Shown: one piece after another, positions 7,634-15,111 of the stretch
How positions within the stretch are numbered: the first letter of the stretch is position 1
Layout: each line of letters begins with the position of its first letter
DNA from: UBA6022 sp035704495
Lineage (GTDB): Bacteria; Patescibacteriota; Saccharimonadia; Saccharimonadales; Saccharimonadaceae
NCBI GenBank assembly: GCA_035704495.1
Contig: DASSWW010000018.1
Location: 1 to 18,350, forward strand
Reading direction: 5' to 3'
Length of the DNA stretch: 18,350 bases
Translations under genes and position numbers: made by a program
The notes under the pieces: generated by a model
What the model was told of the DNA's origin: nothing
The model's input: the letters and a program-made list of their open reading frames with translations, nothing else
The model's database searches: none

Positions 7634-8917
7634 CTATTCTGTCCGCAGCGCTTCGATTGGATCCAGTTTGGCGGCTTTGCGGGCTGGTAATATGCCGGCC
7701 GTTACCGATACCAGCATCAGTCCAGCAATAACGCCCGCTACCGTGAGTGGATTAAAAATTAATAAACTGATATCGTCGAGTTTCAATGTATCGCTAATCA
7801 ACGGATTGCCAACCATGCCAGCAACTACCGCTAATCCCGATCCTATAGCACCTCCTAAAAAGCCGACCCAAGCTGCTTCATAGCGAAACAGTCGTCCGAC
7901 ATCGCGTCGTCGCATACCCAATGCTTTCATTAAACCAATTTGTTGCGTGCGTTCGAGTACACTAATGTACTGTGTATTGATAATGCCAAACACAGAGGTC
8001 AAAACTGCCAGTGCGCCAAATCCAAGCAAAATACCCTGTAGGACATTAATGAAATTATTAATCGTTCCCAATACGTCATCTGCGGTTTGTGCAGTATACC
8101 CAAGTTCAGACAACGTTTGCTTGACCTGCTCAGCCTGCGATTCATCTTCGACTTGAACTGCAGCTAAAATAAAATTACCATACATGCGAGTTCCTTCATT
8201 AATGTAGTCGTACAGGATTTTTGCCGCTTCGTTCGATAAAAGCAACGAACCTTGTGCACGAAACGCGAGTCCTGATTCACTGCTGACACCCTTGACCGTA
8301 TATGTAAACGACCGACTGGCGATTGCTTGATTAGGAGCGGCGATTTTATCTGCCACGATTGTGACGGTTTGATTAATCGCATCGTCGGGCGTGGCAAAAC
8401 CAAGTGCTTTGGCATATTCTTCGGTCAAAACAATTTCGTCATTTGCCAGTTCGCCGTCAACAGATCCCGCAGCATATTCTAGATCAACACTAGAACTAAT
8501 GGTCGAAATTGGTGCAACAAATCTATCTGCGCCTTCCCTGGTAACATATTCCACCTGGGGGCTATAGTTTGGTGATACGGAAACGACCTGATTAACTTGC
8601 CGTATTTTTTCGATATCGTCTTGCGTCAATGGACTCGCGCCTCCAAAAGGCCCCGCCGCTGCATCAACCGCGTTATTCTCTGAGTATTCCTGGGGGCCAT
8701 CTTGTTGTTCTTCGGGGGTCTTTGTGACGGTTAACTCACGCACGTCTGTATTAGCACTAACAATTGCGTCTGTATACGCACGTCCACCCTCGCCTGCAGC
8801 GAACGCTAATGTAATCGTAAAAGCACCAACACCAATTGCCAAACTTGTTAGTAAAGTGCGAGCTTTGGCTTGTCGTAAACTTCGCCCGGCGCGGCGTACC
8901 GTATCGCGTATTTTCAT
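7634..8917 (-). CDS. ABC transporter permease, MacB/FtsX (LolCE-like) type
   Basis: A 427-residue membrane component of a type VII (mechanotransmission) ABC system. TM1 is at about 21-41 after a basic amphipathic start, followed by a large extracytoplasmic domain (about 42-285, MacB periplasmic-core type) containing a flexible Gly/Pro/Glu-rich stretch at 68-97. Three C-terminal TM segments lie at about 293-316, 348-369 and 391-411 (FtsX domain). The coupling-helix region LERTQQIGLMKALGMRRRDV (321-340) and the terminal PARKAAKLDPIEALRTE are strong family signatures. Its ATG overlaps the TAA of the ATPase gene (TAATG), so translation is coupled. In Gram-negative cells such pairs export lipoproteins, peptides or macrolides with partner proteins; no MacA-type adaptor is encoded here. 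In a cell without an outer membrane, peptide or toxin export or envelope-stress function is more likely (inference). Confidence 0.93.
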   Translation of the reverse strand: MKIRDTVRRAGRSLRQAKARTLLTSLAIGVGAFTITLAFAAGEGGRAYTDAIVSANTDVRELTVTKTPEEQQDGPQEYSENNAVDAAAGPFGGASPLTQDDIEKIRQVNQVVSVSPNYSPQVEYVTREGADRFVAPISTISSSVDLEYAAGSVDGELANDEIVLTEEYAKALGFATPDDAINQTVTIVADKIAAPNQAIASRSFTYTVKGVSSESGLAFRAQGSLLLSNEAAKILYDYINEGTRMYGNFILAAVQVEDESQAEQVKQTLSELGYTAQTADDVLGTINNFINVLQGILLGFGALAVLTSVFGIINTQYISVLERTQQIGLMKALGMRRRDVGRLFRYEAAWVGFLGGAIGSGLAVVAGMVGNPLISDTLKLDDISLLIFNPLTVAGVIAGLMLVSVTAGILPARKAAKLDPIEALRTE

Positions 8918-9636
8918 TATTGTATTTTCCTTACTGGCGGTCGTGATGATGATACTTTTTTTGGCTCGACAACCGCTTCAATTTTGCCGTCTTTGATATG
9001 AATCTGCATGTCACATTTTGCAGCTAAGTCTGCGTCGTGTGTCACGATAATCAGCGTCGTACCGCGAGATTTGTTGTATTTGAACAGCAGATCTTCAATC
9101 ACGTCACCCGTCACGCTATCTAAGTTGCCCGTTGGCTCATCGGCAAAAATAATCTTTGGATCGTTGACGATTGCCCGAGCAATCGCTAGGCGTTGTTTTT
9201 GGCCGCCAGATAAATCGCGGGCACGTGATTTCTTTTTGTCGAGTAGTTCAACTGCATCTAGGGCCGCTTCCACCTTTTCCCGCCGTTTATTGACTGGCAC
9301 GTCGGCGATTTCGAGTGGCAAACTAACATTATCGAAACAACTTTCGTTAGCTTGCACAAAAAAACTTTGAAAAATAAAGCTCATTTCGTTCGAGCGAAAA
9401 TGGTCAATTTGCTTGGTTTTTAACTTTAGAATGTCCTTACCGTCAATAATAATTTCGCCCACTTCTGGCCGGTCCAAACCACTCATGGCGTGCATCAATG
9501 TACTTTTACCACTACCAGACTTACCTAATATCGCGACGCTTGCGCCGTCAGGAATCGTAAAGCTAGCATCATCAAGTGCCGTAAATATATTGTGTTTCTT
9601 GCCGTAGGTTTTAGTAACGTTCTTTACTTCAATCAT
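8917..9636 (-). CDS. ABC transporter ATPase, LolD/MacB family
   Basis: A 239-residue nucleotide-binding subunit that pairs with the FtsX-type permease encoded directly after it. All catalytic elements are visible: Walker A GKSGSGKST (38-46), Q-loop Q90 in IFQSFF, signature LSGGQKQR (142-149), Walker B IIFADEPTGNLD (162-173) and H-loop H200 in IVTHD. EPTGNLD and the overall length are typical of the MacB/LolD/FtsE group. The C-terminus carries a Ser/Pro/Lys-rich tail of about 15 residues (KKVSSSRPPVRKIQ), slightly longer than usual. The ATG is preceded by AAAGGA at 8-base spacing. It starts 53 bases after the helicase stop with no terminator between them, so read-through from that gene is likely. 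Confidence 0.95.
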   Translation of the reverse strand: MIEVKNVTKTYGKKHNIFTALDDASFTIPDGASVAILGKSGSGKSTLMHAMSGLDRPEVGEIIIDGKDILKLKTKQIDHFRSNEMSFIFQSFFVQANESCFDNVSLPLEIADVPVNKRREKVEAALDAVELLDKKKSRARDLSGGQKQRLAIARAIVNDPKIIFADEPTGNLDSVTGDVIEDLLFKYNKSRGTTLIIVTHDADLAAKCDMQIHIKDGKIEAVVEPKKVSSSRPPVRKIQ

Positions 9637-9689
9637 AATTATATTCCTTTAGTTTACCACTTTTCTGTAGCACTAGCACGTTGCCAGAT

Positions 9690-12011
9690 TTATCTTCCTT
9701 TGCGGCGATCGTATTTACGTTTGTGCGCTGGTTTCCAACTGCGATGGCGCTTTTCATGCTGGTCGTGACGATGTGCCGTGGTACCCAATCGAGCCATAAA
9801 ATCATCACCAACATGCGTTTGTAGTCGGGCTAAATTCGTTAGATCAGCACGCTGCTTTTGATTTAATTCATCGAGTGAAATCACTCCACCGGCAATCGTT
9901 TTCACTTGCTGCTGCAATTGTCGCAGTGGAATCGATGGAATGCGTTTGTTATGATACCGCCCCAAATTACGTCGTTCACGCTCTAGCTGTTCGTACGCCC
10001 ATGTCGCAAATGTTTCGTTAAATAATCGGCGATTTTGGGGTGTATTATCGGTGACCGATGCCCCGCCGCCTTCTAGTACCCGCCCGCCAAATCGTACCAA
10101 TTGACGGGTTGCCAAGCGGCCAGATCGCGGATCATAATAGTTTTTACCCTGGCGAGCAGCAAACAGATGTGGTGCCAGTTCCAATAGCCACTTTGTATTC
10201 ACCGCTGTTACACCCTGCACAAGGTGTAGCGTTTCCAAACTGCCACTATGTGTCGGTACTTGCAAATCAAATGGCGTGCCGACAATCAGCTTCGGACTGC
10301 GCACCACGGTGCTACTCGACAATTCACGAACTTTTTTGGTCGCAATATGAACTACCTCACCATGGTCACCAACGGTCCATAACTGATCAATCTGTCCGGC
10401 AACGATACAACGAAGCAGTTTATCCTGTTCATCATCGGTCACGGCCGTTAACGAATTGTCATCCAGTTTCAAATCACGATCAAGCCGCTCCATCACCTCG
10501 CGGGCCTTGGAAACATTTTTACCGATAATACCAAGGTCTTCATATTCTTCGTGTAAAATATTTGGTAACTCCAAAAAGACATCGTACTGCGCCAACAAAT
10601 CAGATTTGGTTTGTTTAGTATATTTATGCCAGCCAGTATGTCGCGTACCACCTTTTACAATGCCACCGACTTCTTGAATGCCAATAATCGCCGCGAGTTT
10701 TGTTTGCACGTCTTTACCATATTCCTGAGCTTCGATGAGCATGCGCGCATAGCTTGATTCCACCGGAAACTGTTCCATCTGGCGCCCAATCCGTGTCACT
10801 TCACCATTTTTTGTCAGCGCCCCTAATGCAATCAACGTGCGCTTCGCCTGGGCAACCGCTTTGTGGCTAGGGTCATGATAAAAATCAAGTAATTCGATAT
10901 CAATCCCAACATTTGCCAGTCGCAACGTTAAACGATCGATGTGTTTGCGCAAAATTTCTGGTGTCGCGTATTCTGGTCGGTCGTCGAACTCTAGACACGG
11001 TAGCGTATCATGCGGCGCCAAAATGTATTCACCGGCTTTAGTACGCCCCGCGCGTCCGGCACGCTGTAAACAATCGGCTTGTGATACTTGGGCGATAAAC
11101 AACCCTTCAACACCATTTCGCACTTCGCTACGGCGCTCTAGTCCACTATCAATCACCACGTCAATATCATCAATCGTCACGCTAGTTTGGGCAATATTGG
11201 TAGCTAAAATCACTTTGCCATTGGGGTAATTGGCAAATGCCTGCTGCTGCGCCGTTGCTTCTAACTGACTGTGAAGTGGTATGATCGGCACGCCCGCGGC
11301 ATCAGCTTTGGTTTTAATAGCGTCAGTAATATCTTGAATTTCGGCCTTACCTGGCAAAAAAACCAGCATGTTACTTTTTGCGGTCGTTAACTGATCAATA
11401 ATTTCACTGACAACGTCTGTTCCACGGCGCTTGGTAACTTCGTGGCTGCGCCCTGGAACCGCGATGACGGCACTTGTATCAAAGTATGTCGCCAGCGTGT
11501 CAGTTTCAATCGTGGCGCTCATAATCACCACTTTAAAACGCGGTTCTTCTTGGCAGCGTTTTTTAGCCCATGCTACCAATACTTCCATGTTTTCATTCCA
11601 TTCATGGACTTCGTCTAAAATCAGCACCTGCCGCTCACTAATACCCGCGCCAGTTATCTCGCGGACCAGCTGCAGCCCATCAGTACAGTATAAAATTTGC
11701 GTCCCGGGATTATCGTCACGTTCGTGGGCCGTTCGGTAACCAATCACTTCATCACTATCCTTGCCAGTCCGAATCGCCCACTCTTCGCGAACGCGTCTAG
11801 ATAAATTGCGGGCGGCCAAAATGCGCGGCTGCGTCACAATAACTTTTTGATAACCATGTTCCGCTAAATATTGCGGCACCTGAGTACTTTTGCCGGCCCC
11901 GGTTTCGGCGGTAACAATCGTCACCTGATTAGCATCCACTGCCGACAGTATTGCTGTGCGCTGGTCAAAAATAGGTAAATCAGAGGAAAAGTCCGGTTCA
12001 ATAACGCTCAT
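9690..12011 (-). CDS. DEAH/RHA-type ATP-dependent RNA helicase (HrpA/HrpB-like)
   Basis: A 773-residue superfamily 2 helicase, near HrpB length (about 810) and much shorter than HrpA (about 1300). Motifs in order: I AETGAGKST (35-43), II DEVH (133-136, in place of DEAH), III SAT (165-167), IV LVFLPG (216-221), V TNIAQTSVTI (271-280) and VI QRAGRAGR (316-323). The winged-helix and HA2 ratchet regions follow (ILRKHIDRLTLRLANVGID and onward), then an OB-like region near 560-680. The very basic, histidine-rich C-terminal tail (about 748-773) probably binds RNA. The likely role is ATP-driven remodelling of structured RNA or RNPs, perhaps in ribosome assembly or mRNA decay. There is no Shine-Dalgarno; a TACAAT hexamer 6 bases before the ATG suggests a leaderless transcript. 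I leave the symbol blank because HrpA and HrpB cannot be separated with confidence. Confidence 0.93.
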   Translation of the reverse strand: MSVIEPDFSSDLPIFDQRTAILSAVDANQVTIVTAETGAGKSTQVPQYLAEHGYQKVIVTQPRILAARNLSRRVREEWAIRTGKDSDEVIGYRTAHERDDNPGTQILYCTDGLQLVREITGAGISERQVLILDEVHEWNENMEVLVAWAKKRCQEEPRFKVVIMSATIETDTLATYFDTSAVIAVPGRSHEVTKRRGTDVVSEIIDQLTTAKSNMLVFLPGKAEIQDITDAIKTKADAAGVPIIPLHSQLEATAQQQAFANYPNGKVILATNIAQTSVTIDDIDVVIDSGLERRSEVRNGVEGLFIAQVSQADCLQRAGRAGRTKAGEYILAPHDTLPCLEFDDRPEYATPEILRKHIDRLTLRLANVGIDIELLDFYHDPSHKAVAQAKRTLIALGALTKNGEVTRIGRQMEQFPVESSYARMLIEAQEYGKDVQTKLAAIIGIQEVGGIVKGGTRHTGWHKYTKQTKSDLLAQYDVFLELPNILHEEYEDLGIIGKNVSKAREVMERLDRDLKLDDNSLTAVTDDEQDKLLRCIVAGQIDQLWTVGDHGEVVHIATKKVRELSSSTVVRSPKLIVGTPFDLQVPTHSGSLETLHLVQGVTAVNTKWLLELAPHLFAARQGKNYYDPRSGRLATRQLVRFGGRVLEGGGASVTDNTPQNRRLFNETFATWAYEQLERERRNLGRYHNKRIPSIPLRQLQQQVKTIAGGVISLDELNQKQRADLTNLARLQTHVGDDFMARLGTTAHRHDQHEKRHRSWKPAHKRKYDRRKGR

Positions 12012-12017
12012 GGCTCT

Positions 12018-12023
12018 ATTGTA
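12018..12023 (-). promoter_or_regulatory. Helicase gene -10 hexamer positioned for a leaderless mRNA
   Basis: TACAAT on the minus strand, followed by AGAGCC and then the ATG at 12011. The spacing and hexamer are identical to those of serS. No -35 and no TGn extension were found, so the promoter call rests on the geometry and on the absence of a ribosome binding site. Confidence 0.45.
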
Positions 12024-12073
12024 CCGTATATACCGATGAAATATCGTCGCCTAATGCTCGTTCTGGTGCTAAT

Positions 12074-12105
12074 AAAAACGGACACCCAATGAGTGTCCGT
12101 TTTTT
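12074..12105. terminator. Intrinsic terminator after the FMN reductase gene
   Basis: Stem CGGACAC (12079-12085) with GTGTCCG (12093-12099), a 7-base loop, flanked by five A on the left and six T on the right. It can therefore work on either strand. It lies 15 bases beyond the reductase stop (minus strand) and just upstream of the helicase promoter, so it isolates the two minus-strand genes. Confidence 0.88.
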
Positions 12106-12119
12106 ACCTCTTGAATAGA

Positions 12120-12659
12120 TTATTTTTCGTTTTCTACCCAAGCGCTAAAGGTGTCGATGTAATCTTGCAAAAGTTCTTTTGAGCTATCGACAATAGTACC
12201 CTTTTCGTCGAAATGCTCGTGGGCATTTGCCAAATAGACTTCTGGCTGACCTAGTAATTTTGTTCCCAGGTACGCCGCAATGTGACGCAAGTCACCCTGT
12301 GCGACTGCCGTGCCGACAGGACTTGGTGACGCGCCAACGATACCAGCAGGTTTGCCAGCAAACGAATTTGAGCCCCATGGGCGAGACGTCCAGTCAATCG
12401 CGTTTTTCAACACACCAGGAATGCTGCGGTTATATTCTGGTGTCACGAACAAGACGCCATCAGCGGCTTCAACGATATCTTTTGCCGCCTGTGCTGCGGC
12501 AGGAAAATCTGCTTCCAAATCCTGATTAAACAGTGGCAGATTGATGTCGACGTAATTAAATTCGACTCCCTCTGGCACTAATATTTCCAAGTTTTTCGCT
12601 AGTTTTTTATTAAATGAACCTTCTTGCAGGCTGCCGACAAATACAGCAATTTTTGCCAT
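12120..12659 (-). CDS. NAD(P)H-dependent FMN reductase (flavodoxin-like fold)
   Basis: A 179-residue protein of the NADPH-dependent FMN reductase/azoreductase family. The first strand and phosphate-binding loop read IAVFVGSLQEGSFN (4-17), matching GSxRxxSxN-type FMN sites. VTPEYNRSIPGVLKNAIDW (72-90) is the classic PEYN...P..LKNAIDW flavin-binding signature. GIVGASPSPVGT (106-117) contacts the isoalloxazine ring in relatives. These enzymes use NAD(P)H to reduce FMN, quinones or azo compounds, in oxidative-stress defence or flavin supply. The ATG has AAAGGA upstream, with its own promoter and terminator, so it is monocistronic. The length is normal and key motifs are intact; the exact substrate cannot be read from sequence. 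Confidence 0.93.
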   Translation of the reverse strand: MAKIAVFVGSLQEGSFNKKLAKNLEILVPEGVEFNYVDINLPLFNQDLEADFPAAAQAAKDIVEAADGVLFVTPEYNRSIPGVLKNAIDWTSRPWGSNSFAGKPAGIVGASPSPVGTAVAQGDLRHIAAYLGTKLLGQPEVYLANAHEHFDEKGTIVDSSKELLQDYIDTFSAWVENEK

Positions 12660-12693
12660 GATTAATTATCCTTTCGTTATTATTACTATACTT

Positions 12694-12722
12694 AGTATAG
12701 TAAACTCAATCGTTTTTTACAA
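12694..12722 (-). promoter_or_regulatory. Promoter of the FMN reductase gene
   Basis: -35 TTGTAA (12717-12722), a 17-base spacer and -10 TATACT (12694-12699). The -10 sits inside a short inverted repeat, CTATAC-TTA-GTATAG, which could be an operator. The predicted start near 12687 leaves a leader of about 27 bases containing AAAGGA. Confidence 0.6.
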
Positions 12723-12763
12723 CCCTATTTAGTATTGTTTTATATGTTATAGAGATACAATCA

Positions 12764-12792
12764 TTGACTTTTTATTACTTTTATGCTTAAAT
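12764..12792 (+). promoter_or_regulatory. Promoter of the 87-residue orphan gene
   Basis: -35 TTGACT (12764-12769), a 17-base spacer, and -10 TTAAAT (12787-12792) with a TGC extension directly before it. The predicted start near 12799 gives a leader of about 39 bases with a Shine-Dalgarno. It is divergent from the FMN reductase promoter, about 40 bases away, so the two could share a regulator. Confidence 0.6.
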
Positions 12793-12837
12793 GTATTTAT
12801 AACAATCGCACAAAACTATGCGAAAGGAAAAACAAAC

Positions 12838-13101
12838 ATGTCAGCTGAAACATTCCTCCCCACACCAATTACGCCAGAACACCGTGACGATGTAGCGATT
12901 CAAGAAGCACGTAATCAAGTCGCTATCGAAGCAGGCGACGCTTTACAACGTAAAATAACCCGGCAAGAAAACCGCAGCCTCGACGAAGACAAACTACCCA
13001 ATCGCCTCGATAATGTTGATGTCAAGCACATAGGCGACGTAGCAATTATCACCGCTCAGCTAGCTCATAGTTCAGACTACCCTATGGACCTGGCAGCTTA
13101 G
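12838..13101 (+). CDS. Small hypothetical protein, 87 residues
   Basis: An unrecognised 87-residue acidic, hydrophilic protein. A conserved-looking middle (VAIQEARNQVAIEAGDALQ, 20-38) is likely helical, then there is a charged linker (KITRQENRSLDEDKLPNRL) and a short hydrophobic strand-like stretch (DVAIITAQLA, 67-76). There is no signal peptide, membrane segment or cysteine. The gene is well supported by a TTGACT/TGC-TTAAAT promoter and by AAAGGA 9 bases before the ATG. It lies divergent from the FMN reductase gene and 58 bases before another small acidic orphan on the same strand. No terminator separates the two orphans, although the second may have its own promoter. The function cannot be named from sequence. 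Confidence 0.72.
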   Translation: MSAETFLPTPITPEHRDDVAIQEARNQVAIEAGDALQRKITRQENRSLDEDKLPNRLDNVDVKHIGDVAIITAQLAHSSDYPMDLAA

Positions 13102-13127
13102 TCATCATGCTACAAAACCGCTATACT
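13099..13127 (+). promoter_or_regulatory. Candidate promoter of the 104-residue orphan
   Basis: TAGTCA (13099-13104, overlapping the upstream gene's stop codon), a 17-base spacer, and TATACT (13122-13127). The predicted start near 13134 gives a leader of about 26 bases with only a weak ACGGA ribosome binding site. Confidence 0.45.
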
Positions 13128-13159
13128 AAAAAGACTATTATCTAAACGGACTTATTTAT

Positions 13160-13474
13160 ATGAATCATCAATTTATTACACAAAGTACACTGGACGCGTT
13201 AGGTATTGATTTGACTGGCCAAGACATCGAATCGCTACTCGCCCACCTGAACGACACGCTGCAAGAACGCGTTGGCACCGAAATTACTGAAACGCTTGAC
13301 GATAAACAGCTAAAGACCCTACTGGATATGCAAGAAAATGCGACCGAAGAAGAACTTGGTACCTGGCTAGAAACTGCCGTGCCCGATATGCAGCAAATCG
13401 TCCAAGACGAAATCGACATTCTGATCGGCGAACTCGCCGAAAGTAGTGACGATATTAATAACGTCGAAAAATAA
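13160..13474 (+). CDS. Small acidic helical protein, 104 residues (DUF5663-like)
   Basis: A very acidic, almost wholly helical 104-residue protein. The pattern is an N-terminal FITQSTLDALGIDLTGQDIE segment, a second helix LLAHLNDTLQERVGTEITETL, then DDKQLKTLLDMQE and a Glu/Asp-rich C-terminus. From memory this resembles the small DUF5663-type proteins common in CPR genomes, whose function is unknown; the assignment needs a profile search. There are no cysteines, signal peptide or membrane segment. It is followed at once by a bidirectional terminator shared with lysS on the other strand. Its only ribosome binding site candidate is weak (ACGGA). The gene is credible because of its promoter, terminator and coherent amphipathic composition. 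Confidence 0.75.
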   Translation: MNHQFITQSTLDALGIDLTGQDIESLLAHLNDTLQERVGTEITETLDDKQLKTLLDMQENATEEELGTWLETAVPDMQQIVQDEIDILIGELAESSDDINNVEK

Positions 13475-13489
13475 TCCTGCATCACTTAG

Positions 13490-13522
13490 AAAAACAGGTT
13501 GTATAGTGACAGCCTGTTTTTT
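13490..13522. terminator. Bidirectional terminator between the 104-residue orphan and lysS
   Basis: Stem of about 12 pairs (13490-13501 with 13510-13521) around an 8-base loop, with an A-run on the left arm and six T on the right. The plus-strand RNA pairs with one U-G wobble, while the minus-strand RNA has a C-A mismatch at the same place. It therefore favours the plus-strand gene. It ends 1 base before the lysS stop codon. Confidence 0.8.
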
Positions 13523-13523
13523 A

Positions 13524-15026
13524 TTAATCAAGCGTAATGTCGGGATAAATATCACGCGTCGTACTATCGTATTCGACACGAAGTTGTGGGAATGGCACGC
13601 CTTCACGTGCGGTCACTCCTTCAAAAATCCAGAATACACGTTCGCTATAGCCCCAACCACATGCTGGTGGCATGCCATATTCCAGCATTTCGACAAAATC
13701 GATATCTAGCATCATCGCTTCATCATCGCCTGCTTCACGCATGTTTTGCTGTTCAACAAAACGATTTAGTTGATCGATTGGATCGTTTAGTTCTGAAAAA
13801 CCGTTTCCAAGCTCTGACCCAGCCATAACTGGTTGAAAGCGCTGAACCGTCTGATCGTTATCAGGGTTTGATTTAGCAAGTGGGCTGATAAATTTTGGTG
13901 TATTGATTAACCAGATCGGCCCAGCGACGTCTTTGCGAATATTCTTCCACAACTTATCAATGCCACGAGCACGGTTTTCGGTCTGTTCGACTTCTAATTT
14001 ATTATCGGCGAGTGCTCGTTTGACGTCATCGAGTGATGATTCATAAACATCAACACCGTAACGATCCTTGATAACTGTCGCATAATCCCACACCTCCCAT
14101 TCGCCGCTCATATCAACATCAAATTCGCCGAGCTTGAACTTCAACGTACCAAACGTCTGTTCTAGCACGTACTTGTACATGCCTTCCATAAATTTCATGC
14201 CGTCTTGCCAGTTAGCATAGGCCCAGTACCATTCCATGGCAACGTGTTCGGGCAAATGCTCGTCGCTATAATTTTCGTTACGGAAACGCGGGCCTAGGTC
14301 GTAGACTTTTTCAAATCCAGCGCCAATCAATCGTTTTAACGGCAATTCATGGCTGATACGCAGGTAAAAATCATGGTCCAGCGCGTCCATGTGTGTCACA
14401 AACGGATTAGCGTCTGCTCCCCCGGTCGTATGTTCTAAAACGGGTATATTAATTTCCAAAAAACCATTTTGATTCAGGTAATCACGCGTTGCCTGCCAAA
14501 ATTTTGAGCGGCGCACAAAACGGTCGCGAACATCTTGATTGACGTTCATATCGACATAACGACGACGCAAGCGCTCTTCTTTATTAGTCAGCTCGGTTGG
14601 CATCGGACGAAGCGACTTTGTCAAAAGTCGTAGCGTTGTGACGCCAACTGAAATTTCGCCTGTTTGTGTTTTAATCACCTGCCCTGTCGCTTCAACAAAA
14701 TCGCCCGTATCGAGTAACGGCAATTCTTTCATCCCCAAGATACCGTTTGCGCCGTCCAATTCGGCCACTTCGCCGGCGCGCAAAAATAATTGCACTTGCC
14801 CGCTAAAATCTTTAACCACAATAAATGCTAGCTTGCCGAATTTGCGCAGGCTCATGACGCGGCCAGCGATGGTAACCGTTTGGCCCTCTAGCTGATTGAA
14901 CTGCGTTGTAATGTCGCCTGTTGGATGAGTGCGGTGACTTTCGGCTGGATATGGATTAACCCCCAAAGCCTTTAGTTCGCCTAGTTTTCGTCGTCGCTCG
15001 TCGCGGTAATCTTGTAGTGTTGCCAT
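13524..15026 (-). CDS. lysS: Lysyl-tRNA synthetase, class II
   Basis: LysRS, 500 residues, normal family length. The N-terminal OB anticodon-binding domain covers about 45-140 (TIAGRVMSLRKFGKLAFIVV). The class II core has GGADANPFVTHMDALDHDFYL (202-222, matching the LysRS GGAxARPF...ALDxDLYL block) and motif 2 around RFRNENYSDEHLPEH (247-261). Motif 3 reads GWGYSER (457-463) instead of the usual GMGIDR. The catalytic Arg (R463) is kept, but the Asp before it is Glu and the neighbourhood is unusual (PPACGWGYSERVFW). A tail of about 17 residues follows the normal end (TTRDIYPDITLD). The ATG has no Shine-Dalgarno; a TATACT -10 ends 9 bases upstream. It is convergent with the 104-residue orphan and shares that gene's terminator. 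Confidence 0.94.
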   Translation of the reverse strand: MATLQDYRDERRRKLGELKALGVNPYPAESHRTHPTGDITTQFNQLEGQTVTIAGRVMSLRKFGKLAFIVVKDFSGQVQLFLRAGEVAELDGANGILGMKELPLLDTGDFVEATGQVIKTQTGEISVGVTTLRLLTKSLRPMPTELTNKEERLRRRYVDMNVNQDVRDRFVRRSKFWQATRDYLNQNGFLEINIPVLEHTTGGADANPFVTHMDALDHDFYLRISHELPLKRLIGAGFEKVYDLGPRFRNENYSDEHLPEHVAMEWYWAYANWQDGMKFMEGMYKYVLEQTFGTLKFKLGEFDVDMSGEWEVWDYATVIKDRYGVDVYESSLDDVKRALADNKLEVEQTENRARGIDKLWKNIRKDVAGPIWLINTPKFISPLAKSNPDNDQTVQRFQPVMAGSELGNGFSELNDPIDQLNRFVEQQNMREAGDDEAMMLDIDFVEMLEYGMPPACGWGYSERVFWIFEGVTAREGVPFPQLRVEYDSTTRDIYPDITLD

Positions 15027-15035
15027 ATCTGTTAC

Positions 15036-15041
15036 AGTATA
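15036..15041 (-). promoter_or_regulatory. lysS -10 hexamer, near-leaderless geometry
   Basis: TATACT on the minus strand ends 9 bases before the ATG at 15026, so transcription should begin 2-3 bases before it. The -35 is poor (AAGACT, 17-base spacer, 3 of 6 matches). No ribosome binding site is present. Confidence 0.5.
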
Positions 15042-15100
15042 CCGTATTCTGATAAAAAAGTCTTTTTCTGTAATTTACTGTACTTTTATATCATGAGGTG

Positions 15101-15106
15101 TATAAT
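15101..15106 (+). promoter_or_regulatory. -10 hexamer of the 278-residue orphan
   Basis: A perfect TATAAT followed by CGAAA and then a GTG at 15112. Transcription would start within a base of the GTG. No convincing -35 is seen. The lysS -10 on the other strand lies 60 bases away, so this is a divergent promoter region. Confidence 0.5.
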
Positions 15107-15111
15107 CGAAA

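Noticed and set aside
10058..10528. 156-codon plus-strand frame opposite the helicase
   Set aside because: It is antisense to a conserved helicase coding region; its composition resembles a shadow frame and there is no start signal.
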